Positions 8,977-17,565 of a DNA stretch of 64,000 bases are shown here, piece after piece. Position 1 is the stretch's first letter. The number at the start of each line of letters is the position of its first letter. The stretch is from contig NZ_CP175563.1 in assembly GCF_046097065.1 (NCBI RefSeq), positions 1,364,001 through 1,428,000 on the forward strand, given 5' to 3'. The notes beneath the pieces are model-generated. The model worked only from the letters and a program-made list of their open reading frames with translations, did not search any database and was not told where the DNA came from. This stretch comes from Syntrophus buswellii. Its GTDB lineage: Bacteria; Desulfobacterota; Syntrophia; Syntrophales; Syntrophaceae. Both the position numbers and the translations under genes were made by a program.

Positions 8977-9630
8977 ATGAAATTTTTTATCGATACGGCG
9001 AACATCCGTGAAATTGAGGAAGGCCTGAGCCTGGGAATGGTGGATGGCGTAACCACCAATCCATCCCTGATCGCCAGGGAGAAAAAGCCTTTCAAAAACG
9101 TCGTCGCAGAAATTCTGGAGAGGGTCAGTGGACCGGTCAGCCTCGAAGTTGTGGGGCTGAAAGTGGAGGAGATGGTTGAAGAGGGGAAAAAGCTGGCCAA
9201 GCTGGGTGAGCAGGTGGTGATCAAAGTTCCTATGACCACGGAGGGGTTGAAGGCAACCAAGATCCTGTCGTCAGAGGGGATCTCCGTAAACCAGACCCTC
9301 GTCTTCTCGCCGGTTCAGGCCTTGATGGCGGCCAAGGCCGGCGCCTCCTATGTCAGCCCCTTTGTGGGCAGGCTCGATGATGCAGCCCATAACGGCATGG
9401 ATATTGTAGAACAGATTCTAGCCATCTATGATTGCTACGGGTTTGATACGGAAGTCATTGTGGCCAGCATCCGCCATCCCCGCCATGTTCTTGAAGGGGC
9501 GCTTATGGGAGCCGATATTGCGACCATACCCTTCAAGGTCATCGAACAGCTTGCAAAGCATCCCTTGACGGACAAGGGCATCGAATTGTTTCTCGCGGAT
9601 TGGAAAAAGGTTGTTAAACTTGAAAAATAG
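8977..9630 (+). CDS. tal: Transaldolase (short, FSA-like type)
   Basis: The 217-residue product belongs to the short transaldolase/fructose-6-phosphate aldolase family, acting in the non-oxidative pentose-phosphate pathway. DTANIREIEE opens the TIM barrel, GVTTNPSL is the substrate-binding loop, and K83 in VVIKVPMT is the Schiff-base lysine. The C-terminal KGIELFLADW is typical. Sequence alone does not settle transaldolase versus fructose-6-phosphate aldolase, but this subgroup is normally annotated as transaldolase. Confidence 0.93.
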   Translation: MKFFIDTANIREIEEGLSLGMVDGVTTNPSLIAREKKPFKNVVAEILERVSGPVSLEVVGLKVEEMVEEGKKLAKLGEQVVIKVPMTTEGLKATKILSSEGISVNQTLVFSPVQALMAAKAGASYVSPFVGRLDDAAHNGMDIVEQILAIYDCYGFDTEVIVASIRHPRHVLEGALMGADIATIPFKVIEQLAKHPLTDKGIELFLADWKKVVKLEK

Positions 9631-9657
9631 GAAAGCCCCGTTTTGCCAGAGCATTAG

Positions 9658-10263
9658 ATGACTATCTCGCAGAAAAAAATGAATCGACATCCACTGATTT
9701 CATCGGGGGAGAAAATCTTCAATCTGCCCAACATCATCACCATGGGGAGGATCGGTTTTATTCCGGTCCTCTTTTTCCTTCTGATGGACCCGGGTTTGAC
9801 GTGGAGCCTGGTGATTGCATTCTGTTTTGTTGCCGCGGCGCTGACGGACCTCCTGGATGGCTATCTGGCGAGAAAGTATGAAATTGTCACAAAAATGGGC
9901 CAGTTCCTGGATCCTATTGCAGACAAGCTTATCGTGAATACGGCCATGATTCTCATGATTCCCATCGGCCGCATCCCTGCGTGGGCTGTAGCGATTACGA
10001 TCATTCGGGATATTGCCGTAGACGGCATGCGCAGCATAGCCTCCGGGGAGGGACTTGTGATTGACGCCAGCTCCCTGGGAAAGAAAAAGACCCTCTGCCA
10101 GACTGTGGCCGTAACCGCTTTGATTATTCACTATCCATTTCTGGGAATCGACGCCCATGCCGTGGGCATGGTAATCCTCTATATTGCCCTTTTCTTTACG
10201 GTATATTCCGGCTTGGATTACTTTATCAAGTTCTATCACAGTACCCTCATGGGCAGGGAATAG
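9658..10263 (+). CDS. pgsA: CDP-diacylglycerol--glycerol-3-phosphate 3-phosphatidyltransferase
   Basis: This integral membrane enzyme makes phosphatidylglycerophosphate, the precursor of acidic phospholipids. The CDP-alcohol phosphatidyltransferase motif D-x2-D-G-x2-A-R-x8-G-x3-D-x3-D is complete in DLLDGYLARKYE... followed by GQFLDPIADK. NLPNIITMGRI at the N terminus is typical of PgsA. Several hydrophobic segments are visible among its 201 residues. ATGs at 9658 and 9679 are both possible starts. It ends the biosynthetic run and is followed by a tRNA promoter. Confidence 0.93.
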   Translation: MTISQKKMNRHPLISSGEKIFNLPNIITMGRIGFIPVLFFLLMDPGLTWSLVIAFCFVAAALTDLLDGYLARKYEIVTKMGQFLDPIADKLIVNTAMILMIPIGRIPAWAVAITIIRDIAVDGMRSIASGEGLVIDASSLGKKKTLCQTVAVTALIIHYPFLGIDAHAVGMVILYIALFFTVYSGLDYFIKFYHSTLMGRE

Positions 10264-10283
10264 GGGTGCCGGTAAGATTTCTA

Positions 10284-10310
10284 TTGACAAAACAGGCCAT
10301 CTATTATATT
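10284..10310 (+). promoter_or_regulatory. Promoter for the tRNA-Gly/tRNA-Cys unit
   Basis: TTGACA at 10284-10289 and TATATT at 10305-10310 with a 15-bp spacer lie just upstream of the first tRNA, which begins 27 bp after the -10. The -35 is perfect and the -10 matches five of six. The short spacer is the only weakness. Confidence 0.55.
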
Positions 10311-10337
10311 CAGGCCACCATTGCTGGGATTGAGGAA

Positions 10338-10412
10338 GCGGGCGTAACTCAGCGGTAGAGTGCCACCTTGCCAAGGTGGACGTCGACGGTTCGAATCCGT
10401 TCGCCCGCTCCA
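10338..10412 (+). tRNA. tRNA-Gly (anticodon GCC)
   Basis: The acceptor arm GCGGGCG pairs with CGCCCGC, followed by discriminator T and an encoded CCA. The anticodon arm CCACC-TTGCCAA-GGTGG displays GCC. The T arm carries GGTTCGAATCC. Total length is 75 bases including CCA. Confidence 0.97.
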
Positions 10413-10421
10413 TTTTTTTAC

Positions 10422-10496
10422 GGCGGCATAGCCAAGTGGTAAGGCAGCGGTCTGCAAAACCGTTATACTCCGGTTCAAATCCGGATGCCGCCTCCA
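10422..10496 (+). tRNA. tRNA-Cys (anticodon GCA)
   Basis: The acceptor GGCGGCA pairs with TGCCGCC. The discriminator is T, the cysteine identity base, and CCA is encoded. The anticodon arm GCGGT-CTGCAAA-ACCGT displays GCA, and the T arm contains GGTTCAAATCC. It lies 9 bp behind tRNA-Gly and shares its transcript. Confidence 0.97.
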
Positions 10497-10512
10497 TTTT
10501 AAGGGAAAATCG

Positions 10513-10541
10513 GGCGTGTGTTTTCACACGCCTTTTTATTT
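10513..10541 (+). terminator. Rho-independent terminator after the tRNA pair
   Basis: A perfect 8-bp stem GGCGTGTG / CACACGCC with a TTTT loop is followed by TTTTTATTTT, 16 bp downstream of tRNA-Cys. Confidence 0.9.
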
Positions 10542-10885
10542 TCTTAAGAACGCCTTCCATTCCAGATGACGGGGATTTCCATGAAGCCCTCCAGGTCGTC
10601 CCCCTCTTCGTCAACTTCCCACGATTGTCCTGAGCCCGGTTTCACGTTCCCGAAATCCATCGGTACCGTTCAACCGTTCCCAGGGGGAAGCATCCGCCCT
10701 GCAGGGCTCCGAGAGGATCCGCGGCCTTAGAATTTCCGGCACTGCCGCCGGGCGGACCGGAAAGTCCGGGAGCCATTCATCAAGGAGAGACAATGCCGTT
10801 TGACAATCTCGAAAAGAGAAAGTAATTAGATGGCCTGTGACAGGCATGCAGGAATTCGGTTTGTCCCGGGGGAAAGGAGCAGACA
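10542..10885. other. Intergenic stretch without a recognisable gene
   Basis: About 340 bases separate the tRNA terminator from pepA. Short open frames exist on both strands but none has a ribosome-binding site or recognisable protein sequence. GGGGGAAAGGAGCAGACA at its right end supplies the pepA ribosome-binding site. No promoter is obvious. Confidence 0.5.
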
Positions 10886-12403
10886 ATGGAGATTGTGGTC
10901 AAATCGGGCAAAATATCCGAGACGGGGAGCGAAGTATTCGCGCTGACTTTTTTTGACGGCGAGGAAGGGCTGAGCGGAGCGGCAAAACATCTCGATGAGA
11001 TGTACGCCGGCAGGATCGATCGTATGATCCGGGAAGGAGATTTCCAGGGGCGTCTCCATCAGGTTTCCCTGCTGTATCCAGGCGGGGAACCGCCGATCCG
11101 GAGAATCCTTCTTCTGGGGTTGGGGGAGAAAAAGGCCTTTGATCTGGAAAGACTGCGCGGGGCCTTTGCCAAGGCGGCCCAGTATCTCCGCGGCATCAAT
11201 ATAAAAACGATGACGTCCTTTGTCGATTTTAAAAAATGGTCCGGTGAACGTTTCTCTTTTGAAGAGCTTACCGAGGCCATTGTTGAAGGAGTTCTTCTGG
11301 GCCTGTATCAGTTTACGCCTTTCAAGACCCTGGAGCGGGATAAGATCAAGGAATTCGAAGCGTTCACGCTCGTAGAAGAGCAGAAGAAGAACCTTCCCGC
11401 CGTACGGAAAGCGGCCCGACAAGCCGAAAGGATTGCCGGGGCTGTCTCCTTTGCCCGCGATCTGGTTTCCGCTCCGGCAAACGAGATGACGCCGGGAATC
11501 CTGGCTGACAAAGCCGTTGAAATGGCCATGTCCCGTCCCAGGATCAAGGCGGAGGTCCTTGACGAACGGCAGATGGAGGAAGCGGGAATGCATGCGCATC
11601 TTGCCGTTGCCAGGGGCAGTCATGAGCCGCCCCGCTTCATCATCCTCACGTATAAAGGGGTGGAGGGTCTGAAGGAAACGATCGTCCTGGTCGGCAAGGG
11701 AATCACCTTTGACAGCGGCGGCATCAGCCTGAAACCCGCTGAAAATATGGGTGAGATGAAATCGGACATGGCTGGAGCCGCCGCGGTGATCGCTGCCGTC
11801 CGGGCGGCGGCGGATCTGGAATTGCCGGTTCATATCGTCGCTCTCATCCCCGCCACCGAGAATCTTCCCGGCGGGCGGGCCTACCGGCCCGGTGATGTCC
11901 TGACATCCCTTTCGGGAAAAACGATAGAGGTGATCTCCACCGATGCGGAAGGGCGCTTGATCCTGGCCGATGCCCTTGCCTACGCCGGAAGGTATCAGCC
12001 CGGGGCGATCGTGGATTTGGCTACGCTGACGGGAGCCTGTGTCGTCGCCCTGGGAAAGGTCGCCATCGGAATGTTCGGGACGGATTTCGCCCTGAAGAAG
12101 GAACTGGCCGCTGCGGGACAAGCCACGGGTGAGCGGGTATGGGAATTGCCGCTTTGGGATGACTACCTTGAACTGATCAAGAGCGACATTGCCGATTACA
12201 AAAATACGGGCGGACGCTATGGCGGCGCCATTACCGCGGCCATGTTCCTCAGCCGGTTCGCCGGGGATTACCCTTGGGTGCATCTTGATATCGCCGGCCC
12301 CGCCTGGCTGGACAAAGGCCGGCCCTACGTCCCGAAAGGGGCATCCGGCGTCGGCGTCCGTCTTCTGATTTCATGGCTGAGGAACCGGAAGGGAACCCGT
12401 TGA
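10886..12403 (+). CDS. pepA: Leucyl aminopeptidase (M17 family)
   Basis: This cytosolic two-metal aminopeptidase of 505 residues has the family's two-domain form. The C-terminal catalytic domain carries GKGITFDSGGISLKP, the MKSDMAGAAAV metal-binding stretch and the signature STDAEGRLILADAL. All metal ligands are seen. The start ATG has AAAGGAG upstream. With the peptide-transport ATPases encoded next, it may help use imported peptides, though the two are separated by a possible terminator. The enzyme is usually hexameric and manganese- or zinc-dependent. Confidence 0.96.
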   Translation: MEIVVKSGKISETGSEVFALTFFDGEEGLSGAAKHLDEMYAGRIDRMIREGDFQGRLHQVSLLYPGGEPPIRRILLLGLGEKKAFDLERLRGAFAKAAQYLRGINIKTMTSFVDFKKWSGERFSFEELTEAIVEGVLLGLYQFTPFKTLERDKIKEFEAFTLVEEQKKNLPAVRKAARQAERIAGAVSFARDLVSAPANEMTPGILADKAVEMAMSRPRIKAEVLDERQMEEAGMHAHLAVARGSHEPPRFIILTYKGVEGLKETIVLVGKGITFDSGGISLKPAENMGEMKSDMAGAAAVIAAVRAAADLELPVHIVALIPATENLPGGRAYRPGDVLTSLSGKTIEVISTDAEGRLILADALAYAGRYQPGAIVDLATLTGACVVALGKVAIGMFGTDFALKKELAAAGQATGERVWELPLWDDYLELIKSDIADYKNTGGRYGGAITAAMFLSRFAGDYPWVHLDIAGPAWLDKGRPYVPKGASGVGVRLLISWLRNRKGTR

Positions 12404-12426
12404 TGCTCCTTCTTCCGGAGAAGACA

Positions 12427-12452
12427 GACCGCCCTTCGGGGACGGTCCTTTA
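12427..12452 (+). terminator. Possible weak terminator after pepA
   Basis: GACCG-CCC-TTCG-GGG-A-CGGTC forms a stem of 8 pairs with one bulged A, followed by CTTTAA. The T-tract is short, so it may be only a structured spacer between pepA and the ABC genes. Confidence 0.35.
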
Positions 12453-12487
12453 ACGATGTGCGGGAAAGGAAGCGGCGGAGACAGGGC

Positions 12488-13549
12488 ATGCCCCAGCTTT
12501 TAAAGGTTGAACATCTGTCTGCAGTCTTTGAAACCTCCCAGGGGGTCATTCGAGCGGTCGATGGGGCGGACCTGGAGCTTCAAAAAGGGGAAACGCTCGG
12601 CATCGTAGGAGAATCGGGATGCGGCAAGAGCGCCCTGGCTCTGTCGATCATGCGTCTTCTTCCTTCCCCTCCCGGAAGAATCGTTTCCGGTTCCGTTTTT
12701 TTTGCAGGGCGCGACCTTCTGCTTCTTGGCAGCGAGGAAATGCGCCGGGTCCGTGGGCGGGACATCAGCATGATTTTCCAGGAGCCGATGACGTCGCTGA
12801 ACCCCGTCCTCCGGGTTGGCGATCAGATTGCCGAAGTTACGCGCCTTCACCGTCAGGAGAGCAAAAGGGAGTCACGGGATCACGCCGTGGAAATGCTGCA
12901 CCTGGTGGGCATTCCCGATCCGGAAAAGCGCGTTCGGGACTATCCTCACCAATTGAGCGGGGGAATGCGGCAGAGGATCATGATTGCCATGGCCATGGCC
13001 TGCAATCCCCGGCTGCTGATCGCCGATGAGCCGACAACGGCCCTGGATGTGACGATTCAGGCCCAGATTCTTGATCTTATCGAACGCCTGAAATCGGAAA
13101 ACGAAATGTCCGTTATTCTGATTACCCATAACCTGGGCATTGTCGCCGACACGGCACAGCAGGCTGTTGTCATGTATGCGGGATGGGTGGTTGAAAAGGC
13201 GCCGGTCAGGGAGCTGTTTTCTTCTCCCCTGCATCCCTACACGAAAGGGCTGATGCGCTCCCTGCCCAGGCCGGAAAGGGATTACGATCGATCCGCCTTA
13301 CTCCCCGTCATTCCCGGGGGGGTCCCCGATCTCTACCTCCTTCCGCCGGGATGCCGCTTCCAGGATCGGTGCGGGCGGGTCATGAAGCTCTGCCGGCAGA
13401 GGGAACCGAGCCTGCTGGAGGTGAGCCACGGCCATGCCGTCCGCTGCTGGCTGTATCATCCGGAAACCCAGGCGGACCAGCCGGCGGGAGCTCCGGGAAG
13501 GGCTGAGAGAGGATACGAAGCAGGACTGAACGGCCATCATCATGGATAA
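12488..13549 (+). CDS. Oligopeptide/dipeptide ABC transporter ATP-binding protein (DppD/OppD type)
   Basis: I choose the ATG at 12488 (353 residues) because GGAG lies 7 bases upstream; an in-frame GTG at 12458 has none. Walker A is GESGCGKSAL, the ABC signature LSGGMRQRI, and Walker B LLIADEPTTALD. The C-terminal oligopeptide-transporter extension has the cysteine-rich CRFQDRCGRVMKLC, which in some relatives binds an iron-sulfur cluster. It would power uptake of peptides or another solute, as a heterodimer with the next gene product (7-bp gene overlap). No permease or binding protein is encoded nearby, so the substrate cannot be inferred. Confidence 0.92.
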   Translation: MPQLLKVEHLSAVFETSQGVIRAVDGADLELQKGETLGIVGESGCGKSALALSIMRLLPSPPGRIVSGSVFFAGRDLLLLGSEEMRRVRGRDISMIFQEPMTSLNPVLRVGDQIAEVTRLHRQESKRESRDHAVEMLHLVGIPDPEKRVRDYPHQLSGGMRQRIMIAMAMACNPRLLIADEPTTALDVTIQAQILDLIERLKSENEMSVILITHNLGIVADTAQQAVVMYAGWVVEKAPVRELFSSPLHPYTKGLMRSLPRPERDYDRSALLPVIPGGVPDLYLLPPGCRFQDRCGRVMKLCRQREPSLLEVSHGHAVRCWLYHPETQADQPAGAPGRAERGYEAGLNGHHHG

Positions 13550-14558
13550 CAGAAATCCGTCTGGACATTCGAATAAAGGGGAGGCGCTGCTTGAAGTCAT
13601 CGGGGCCAAGAAGATCTTTACCGTCCAGCGGGAGATTTTCAGCCGGGAACCGATCAGGATCCACGCCCTCAACGGGGTGAGCCTGACGCTCTTCAAGGGG
13701 GAGACGCTGGGGCTGGTTGGTGAAAGCGGCTGCGGCAAGTCAACCCTGGGACGCCTGATCATGCATCTGGAAAAGCCGACCGAGGGCCGGATCTTGTTTG
13801 GCGGGCAGGACATCCTCGCCTATGGACGGCAGGAATTGAAGGGTTATTTTCGAAGGGTTCAGCTGATCTTTCAAGACCCTCAGGCCTCGCTCAATCCACG
13901 CAAAACCGCCGGGGACGCCATAGGGGAGCCGCTGATCATTCACCGCGTCATGCACGGGGAGGAAATCCGGGAGCGGGTTTCCGTACTGCTGGAAACGGTG
14001 GGGCTGGCGAAGGATTCCATAGACCGCTATCCGCATGAATTCAGCGGGGGGCAGCGTCAACGGATCGGCATAGCCAGGGCCCTTGCCCTGCAGCCGGAGT
14101 TGATCATCGCCGACGAACCCGTGTCAGCCCTTGATGTATCCGTGCAGGCCCAGATATTGAACCTTCTGAAGGAACTTCAGCAGTCCTTTGGCTTGACGTA
14201 TCTCTTCATCACGCATGATCTCGCCGTCGTCCGGCACATGAGCGACAGGATTGCCGTCATGTACCTGGGGCGAATCGTCGAGCTGGCGGAAAACCGGGAA
14301 CTTTACAGCCGTCCGCTCCATCCGTACACACGGGTCCTTTTTGCCGCCATTCCGGGACTGTATCCGGGCAAGCCGCATCGGCGGATCCTTCGGGAGGACC
14401 CAGCGGCCCGGTTCACATCGTCCGCGGGCTGCCCCTTTTATCCGAGATGCCCTGAACGCATCGACCCCTGCAAGGATTCGAACCCGGAACTGCGTGAACG
14501 GCTTCCCGGGCATTTTGTGGCCTGTCATTTAGACATTGGACAGCACCCTGTTCAATGA
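13542..14558 (+). CDS. Oligopeptide/dipeptide ABC transporter ATP-binding protein (DppF/OppF type)
   Basis: This 338-residue ATPase is the usual partner of the preceding DppD-like subunit. Walker A GESGCGKSTL, signature FSGGQRQRIGIARAL and Walker B LIIADEPVSALD are intact. The C terminus has the family cysteine cluster GCPFYPRCPERIDPC. It begins within the end of the upstream gene, suggesting coupled and roughly equal synthesis. Membrane subunits must come from elsewhere in the genome. Confidence 0.93.
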   Translation: MDNRNPSGHSNKGEALLEVIGAKKIFTVQREIFSREPIRIHALNGVSLTLFKGETLGLVGESGCGKSTLGRLIMHLEKPTEGRILFGGQDILAYGRQELKGYFRRVQLIFQDPQASLNPRKTAGDAIGEPLIIHRVMHGEEIRERVSVLLETVGLAKDSIDRYPHEFSGGQRQRIGIARALALQPELIIADEPVSALDVSVQAQILNLLKELQQSFGLTYLFITHDLAVVRHMSDRIAVMYLGRIVELAENRELYSRPLHPYTRVLFAAIPGLYPGKPHRRILREDPAARFTSSAGCPFYPRCPERIDPCKDSNPELRERLPGHFVACHLDIGQHPVQ

Positions 14559-14578
14559 GGAGGAAGAAGGAGCTTTTT

Positions 14579-15199
14579 ATGAAAGAGGACACCGTTTTTT
14601 TCCCTTCAGGGAATTTGCAGCTGGAAGGTTCCTATGCTGAAAATGCCGGAGACAGGGGGGGCGTGGTTTGTCATCCCCACCCGCAGATGGGAGGTTCAAT
14701 GGACAACAATGTTGTGGAATCCCTGGTTGCGGCCTTGTTCTTCAAGGGGTATTCGACTCTGAGATTCAATTTCCGCGGTGTGGGCCGCAGCGAAGGGGCT
14801 TACGGCAACGGGATCGGCGAACAGGAGGATATCGGGGGGGCCGTATCCTGGCTGAGGAACAAGGGGAAAGGCGATATTCTGCCTGCTGGATATTCCTTTG
14901 GCGCCTGGGTCGGAGCGAAATGGCTGGCCAATCATGACGGCGTGCGCCCCGCCGTGCTCATTGCACCCCCCATCAATCTGCTGGATTTTGATTTTTCCTC
15001 CCTTGCCGGCAAGATAGGACTTGTGGTCTGTGGCGGGAGGGACCCGTTCTGCGCCCATGAGCGGATGAGGGATATGGCGCGACAGATAAACTGTCGCTTT
15101 GAGCTTATTCATGACGCGGACCACTTCTTTTTTGGCGACGAATCGAAGCTGATCGCTGTTTTGGATGACTTTCTGAACCACGAAGGACATGAAAAATAG
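14579..15199 (+). CDS. Alpha/beta hydrolase
   Basis: The likely start is the ATG at 14579, with AAGGAGC at a proper distance, giving 206 residues. An ATG at 14555 overlapping the ATPase stop is less likely. The sequence has the CHPHPQMGGSMDNNVV oxyanion region, LRFNFRGVGRSEG, and the nucleophile elbow GYSFGA with a serine, plus a late HADHFF histidine. This matches the small cytosolic alpha/beta hydrolases (often COG2945-like). The substrate is unknown. It follows the ABC ATPases by 20 bp and may share their transcript. Confidence 0.85.
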   Translation: MKEDTVFFPSGNLQLEGSYAENAGDRGGVVCHPHPQMGGSMDNNVVESLVAALFFKGYSTLRFNFRGVGRSEGAYGNGIGEQEDIGGAVSWLRNKGKGDILPAGYSFGAWVGAKWLANHDGVRPAVLIAPPINLLDFDFSSLAGKIGLVVCGGRDPFCAHERMRDMARQINCRFELIHDADHFFFGDESKLIAVLDDFLNHEGHEK

Positions 15200-15310
15200 C
15201 GAATTCGGAGAAATGCTTCATTTCACCGGACGGATCCGACCTCCCGCAAAGCGTAAAACCCCGCAAATCGTAACGTCCTGAATTGCCTTGATCCTCTCGT
15301 ACCGCATGGA

Positions 15311-15341
15311 GCGGATTGATGCTTCGCATCGATCCGCCTTT
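15311..15341 (+). terminator. Strong hairpin, probable terminator of the ABC/hydrolase unit
   Basis: GCGGATTGATGC and GCATCGATCCGC pair over 12 positions with one G-T, around a TTC loop, and are followed by only CTTTC. The hairpin lies about 110 bp after the hydrolase and 135 bp before the PilZ gene. The weak T-run lowers confidence that it is intrinsic. Confidence 0.5.
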
Positions 15342-15474
15342 CAGGCCCGTCCTGGATCGGCGTCCCCCCAAAAATACTGGAATTATTATTGCAAGTCTTC
15401 CGTGGAATCACAACTATTCCGATCACCATTTTTACATATTAATGACAATCGCATTAAAAATTTGCCGGAGACAC

Positions 15475-17559
15475 ATGAATATGACTGAAAGCGTTCGGGA
15501 GAGAAGTATCTGTAATAATAACGCCTTATGTGACAGTCGTTTGCAGGTGGAAGAAATGGGACCATCCTGGCTATTCAGACATAACAACCTGATCCGGGAC
15601 GTCATGTCCGGAGAATACATCAAAAAGCAGAAACTGACCAATATTATCAACCACATTCACTTCAAAGGGGATCCCCTTTATGCGCTCCTGAAGCATCCCC
15701 AGTACAATGAAGAAATTCTGGTCAAGGTTCATCCCGAGCCCTGCCTCGGTGACGAAGTGGTATGCCGCTGGGATTCGGAATACGAAGGATACCGGCTGGA
15801 GAGATATCATTTTGAATATCTGGTCATCAACCATGATCAGTCCATCATCCTTGCCAGACCGAGGAAACTTACCACCAATGATGGCGGATTAACGATGCAG
15901 CTCCCCGACTCCAGCCCCATCACGAGCAAACGGCAGGTTCCGCGCTTTCAATGCCATCAGATCAAGGTCGAATTGATGCAAAACGGCTTTCAGGCCACGG
16001 GAGAACTGGTTGATTTCAGTGCCCATGCCTTTCGCCTCCGCCTCAAGACGGGACTGTCGGCCCTGTTTTACTGGTTCAAGAGCGATGTGCCGGCCAGCAT
16101 CAGACTGTTCAACGAACACGGCGTCTTCTACTCGGCAACCTGCCGCCATATCTACCAGCAGCAAAGCGTTGCCGGTGTTGAAATTGTCGTCAGTCCCATC
16201 CAGGTTGAAGATGAACAGCATGAAGAGAGGGTGATCCGGAATCACCGCACGCATAAATTACCATCGATTTCGGCCATCTTCGAGCATCCCTTCATGGGCA
16301 AAACCTTCCAGCGCAAAATTATCGATATTTCCACCTCGGGCTTCGCCATCAGCGACAAGTCCGATGCGGCCGTTCTGATCCCGGGATTGATCATCCCGAA
16401 AATGACGATCAGTTACGCCGGGCTTTTGAAGATTCACTGCAAGGCGCAGGTCATTTACCGCAAGGACGAATCATCGGTCCGTTTCGGGGTAGCGATACTG
16501 GACATGGGGATTGAGGACTACAATAAATTGAATCAGCTGTTGAACAATTTCCCCACAGACGATGAAGACATGATCAACGAGGTGGATACGGAACAGCTCT
16601 GGGATCTGCTGTTTGACAGCAATTTTATCTATCCGGCAAAATACCAGCATATCCAGGCGTTCCGAGAGAATTTTCAGGATACTTACAGAAAGCTCTACAG
16701 TGACTGTCCTGCCATCGCCAAGCATTTCACCTATCAGAAGGATGGGCGGATCTACAGCCATATCTCTCTGCTTAGGGCCTATGAAAAAGCCTGGATGGTG
16801 CACCACCATGCCGCAAGGACGATGGACGGCAGCCCGACGGGCCTGATCGTTCTGAAGCAGATGATCTCCTACCTTTACGATCTGAGGCGCTACCCGTCGG
16901 CCATGCTCGACTATTTCATCTGTTATTTCCGCCCTGGAAATAAGTTTACCGATAGGATATACACGGGTTTTGCAAAAGGAAAATTCAATCCGCGGGTCTG
17001 TTCCCTCGATCTTTTCTCCTACATCACTCATTCGGTCGGCGATGTGACGTTGCAGATGCCCGAGGGCTGGTCCGTGCGGGAATGCTGCAAGTCCGATCTG
17101 TGGGAACTTGAGCAGTTTTACATGCACCATTCCGGCGGAATGCTCTGCGATGTGCTGGACATGAAGAATCACAAGCAGCATTCCCTCGAAAACATCTATG
17201 CGCAGCAGGGTTTGCACCGCAAATGGCAGGCCATGGCATTGCATCATGCCGGTGAGCTCAAGGCTGTGATCATCAAGGAGGAGTCCGATGTGGCCATTAA
17301 TCTGTCGGACCTTCTCAACGGCTTCAAAGTGTTTGTCATCGACCCTGAGACTCCGATGGATGCAATCCTCGCAGCCGTTGAGAACATTACCAGGGTGAAA
17401 TCGGCGGAATCATATCCCTTGCTTATTTATCCGGCGGATTATACAAAGGACAAAGACGTGAATGCTGAGAAAGATTACATCATGTGGATCCTCAATGCAC
17501 AGTATGCCAATGAATTTATCGAATATATCATGAAAAGATTCCGGATGATCATCACCTAG
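15475..17559 (+). CDS. Tandem PilZ-domain protein with GNAT-like C-terminal region
   Basis: With a start at 15475 (GGAG upstream) the product has 694 residues. Residues about 150-250 form a PilZ-like domain beginning RQVPRFQC, with DFSAHAF in place of the usual D-x-S-x-x-G. Residues about 257-350 form a second one with the better motif DISTSGF (near 284) after an HRTHK stretch. The C-terminal half, from about 360, resembles an acyltransferase-like fold but I cannot name a family. PilZ domains bind cyclic di-GMP, so a second-messenger-regulated effector is inferred. No signal peptide is seen. The gene ends 6 bp before the hybrid kinase, which suggests one signalling unit. Confidence 0.75.
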   Translation: MNMTESVRERSICNNNALCDSRLQVEEMGPSWLFRHNNLIRDVMSGEYIKKQKLTNIINHIHFKGDPLYALLKHPQYNEEILVKVHPEPCLGDEVVCRWDSEYEGYRLERYHFEYLVINHDQSIILARPRKLTTNDGGLTMQLPDSSPITSKRQVPRFQCHQIKVELMQNGFQATGELVDFSAHAFRLRLKTGLSALFYWFKSDVPASIRLFNEHGVFYSATCRHIYQQQSVAGVEIVVSPIQVEDEQHEERVIRNHRTHKLPSISAIFEHPFMGKTFQRKIIDISTSGFAISDKSDAAVLIPGLIIPKMTISYAGLLKIHCKAQVIYRKDESSVRFGVAILDMGIEDYNKLNQLLNNFPTDDEDMINEVDTEQLWDLLFDSNFIYPAKYQHIQAFRENFQDTYRKLYSDCPAIAKHFTYQKDGRIYSHISLLRAYEKAWMVHHHAARTMDGSPTGLIVLKQMISYLYDLRRYPSAMLDYFICYFRPGNKFTDRIYTGFAKGKFNPRVCSLDLFSYITHSVGDVTLQMPEGWSVRECCKSDLWELEQFYMHHSGGMLCDVLDMKNHKQHSLENIYAQQGLHRKWQAMALHHAGELKAVIIKEESDVAINLSDLLNGFKVFVIDPETPMDAILAAVENITRVKSAESYPLLIYPADYTKDKDVNAEKDYIMWILNAQYANEFIEYIMKRFRMIIT

Positions 17560-17565
17560 AAACCG

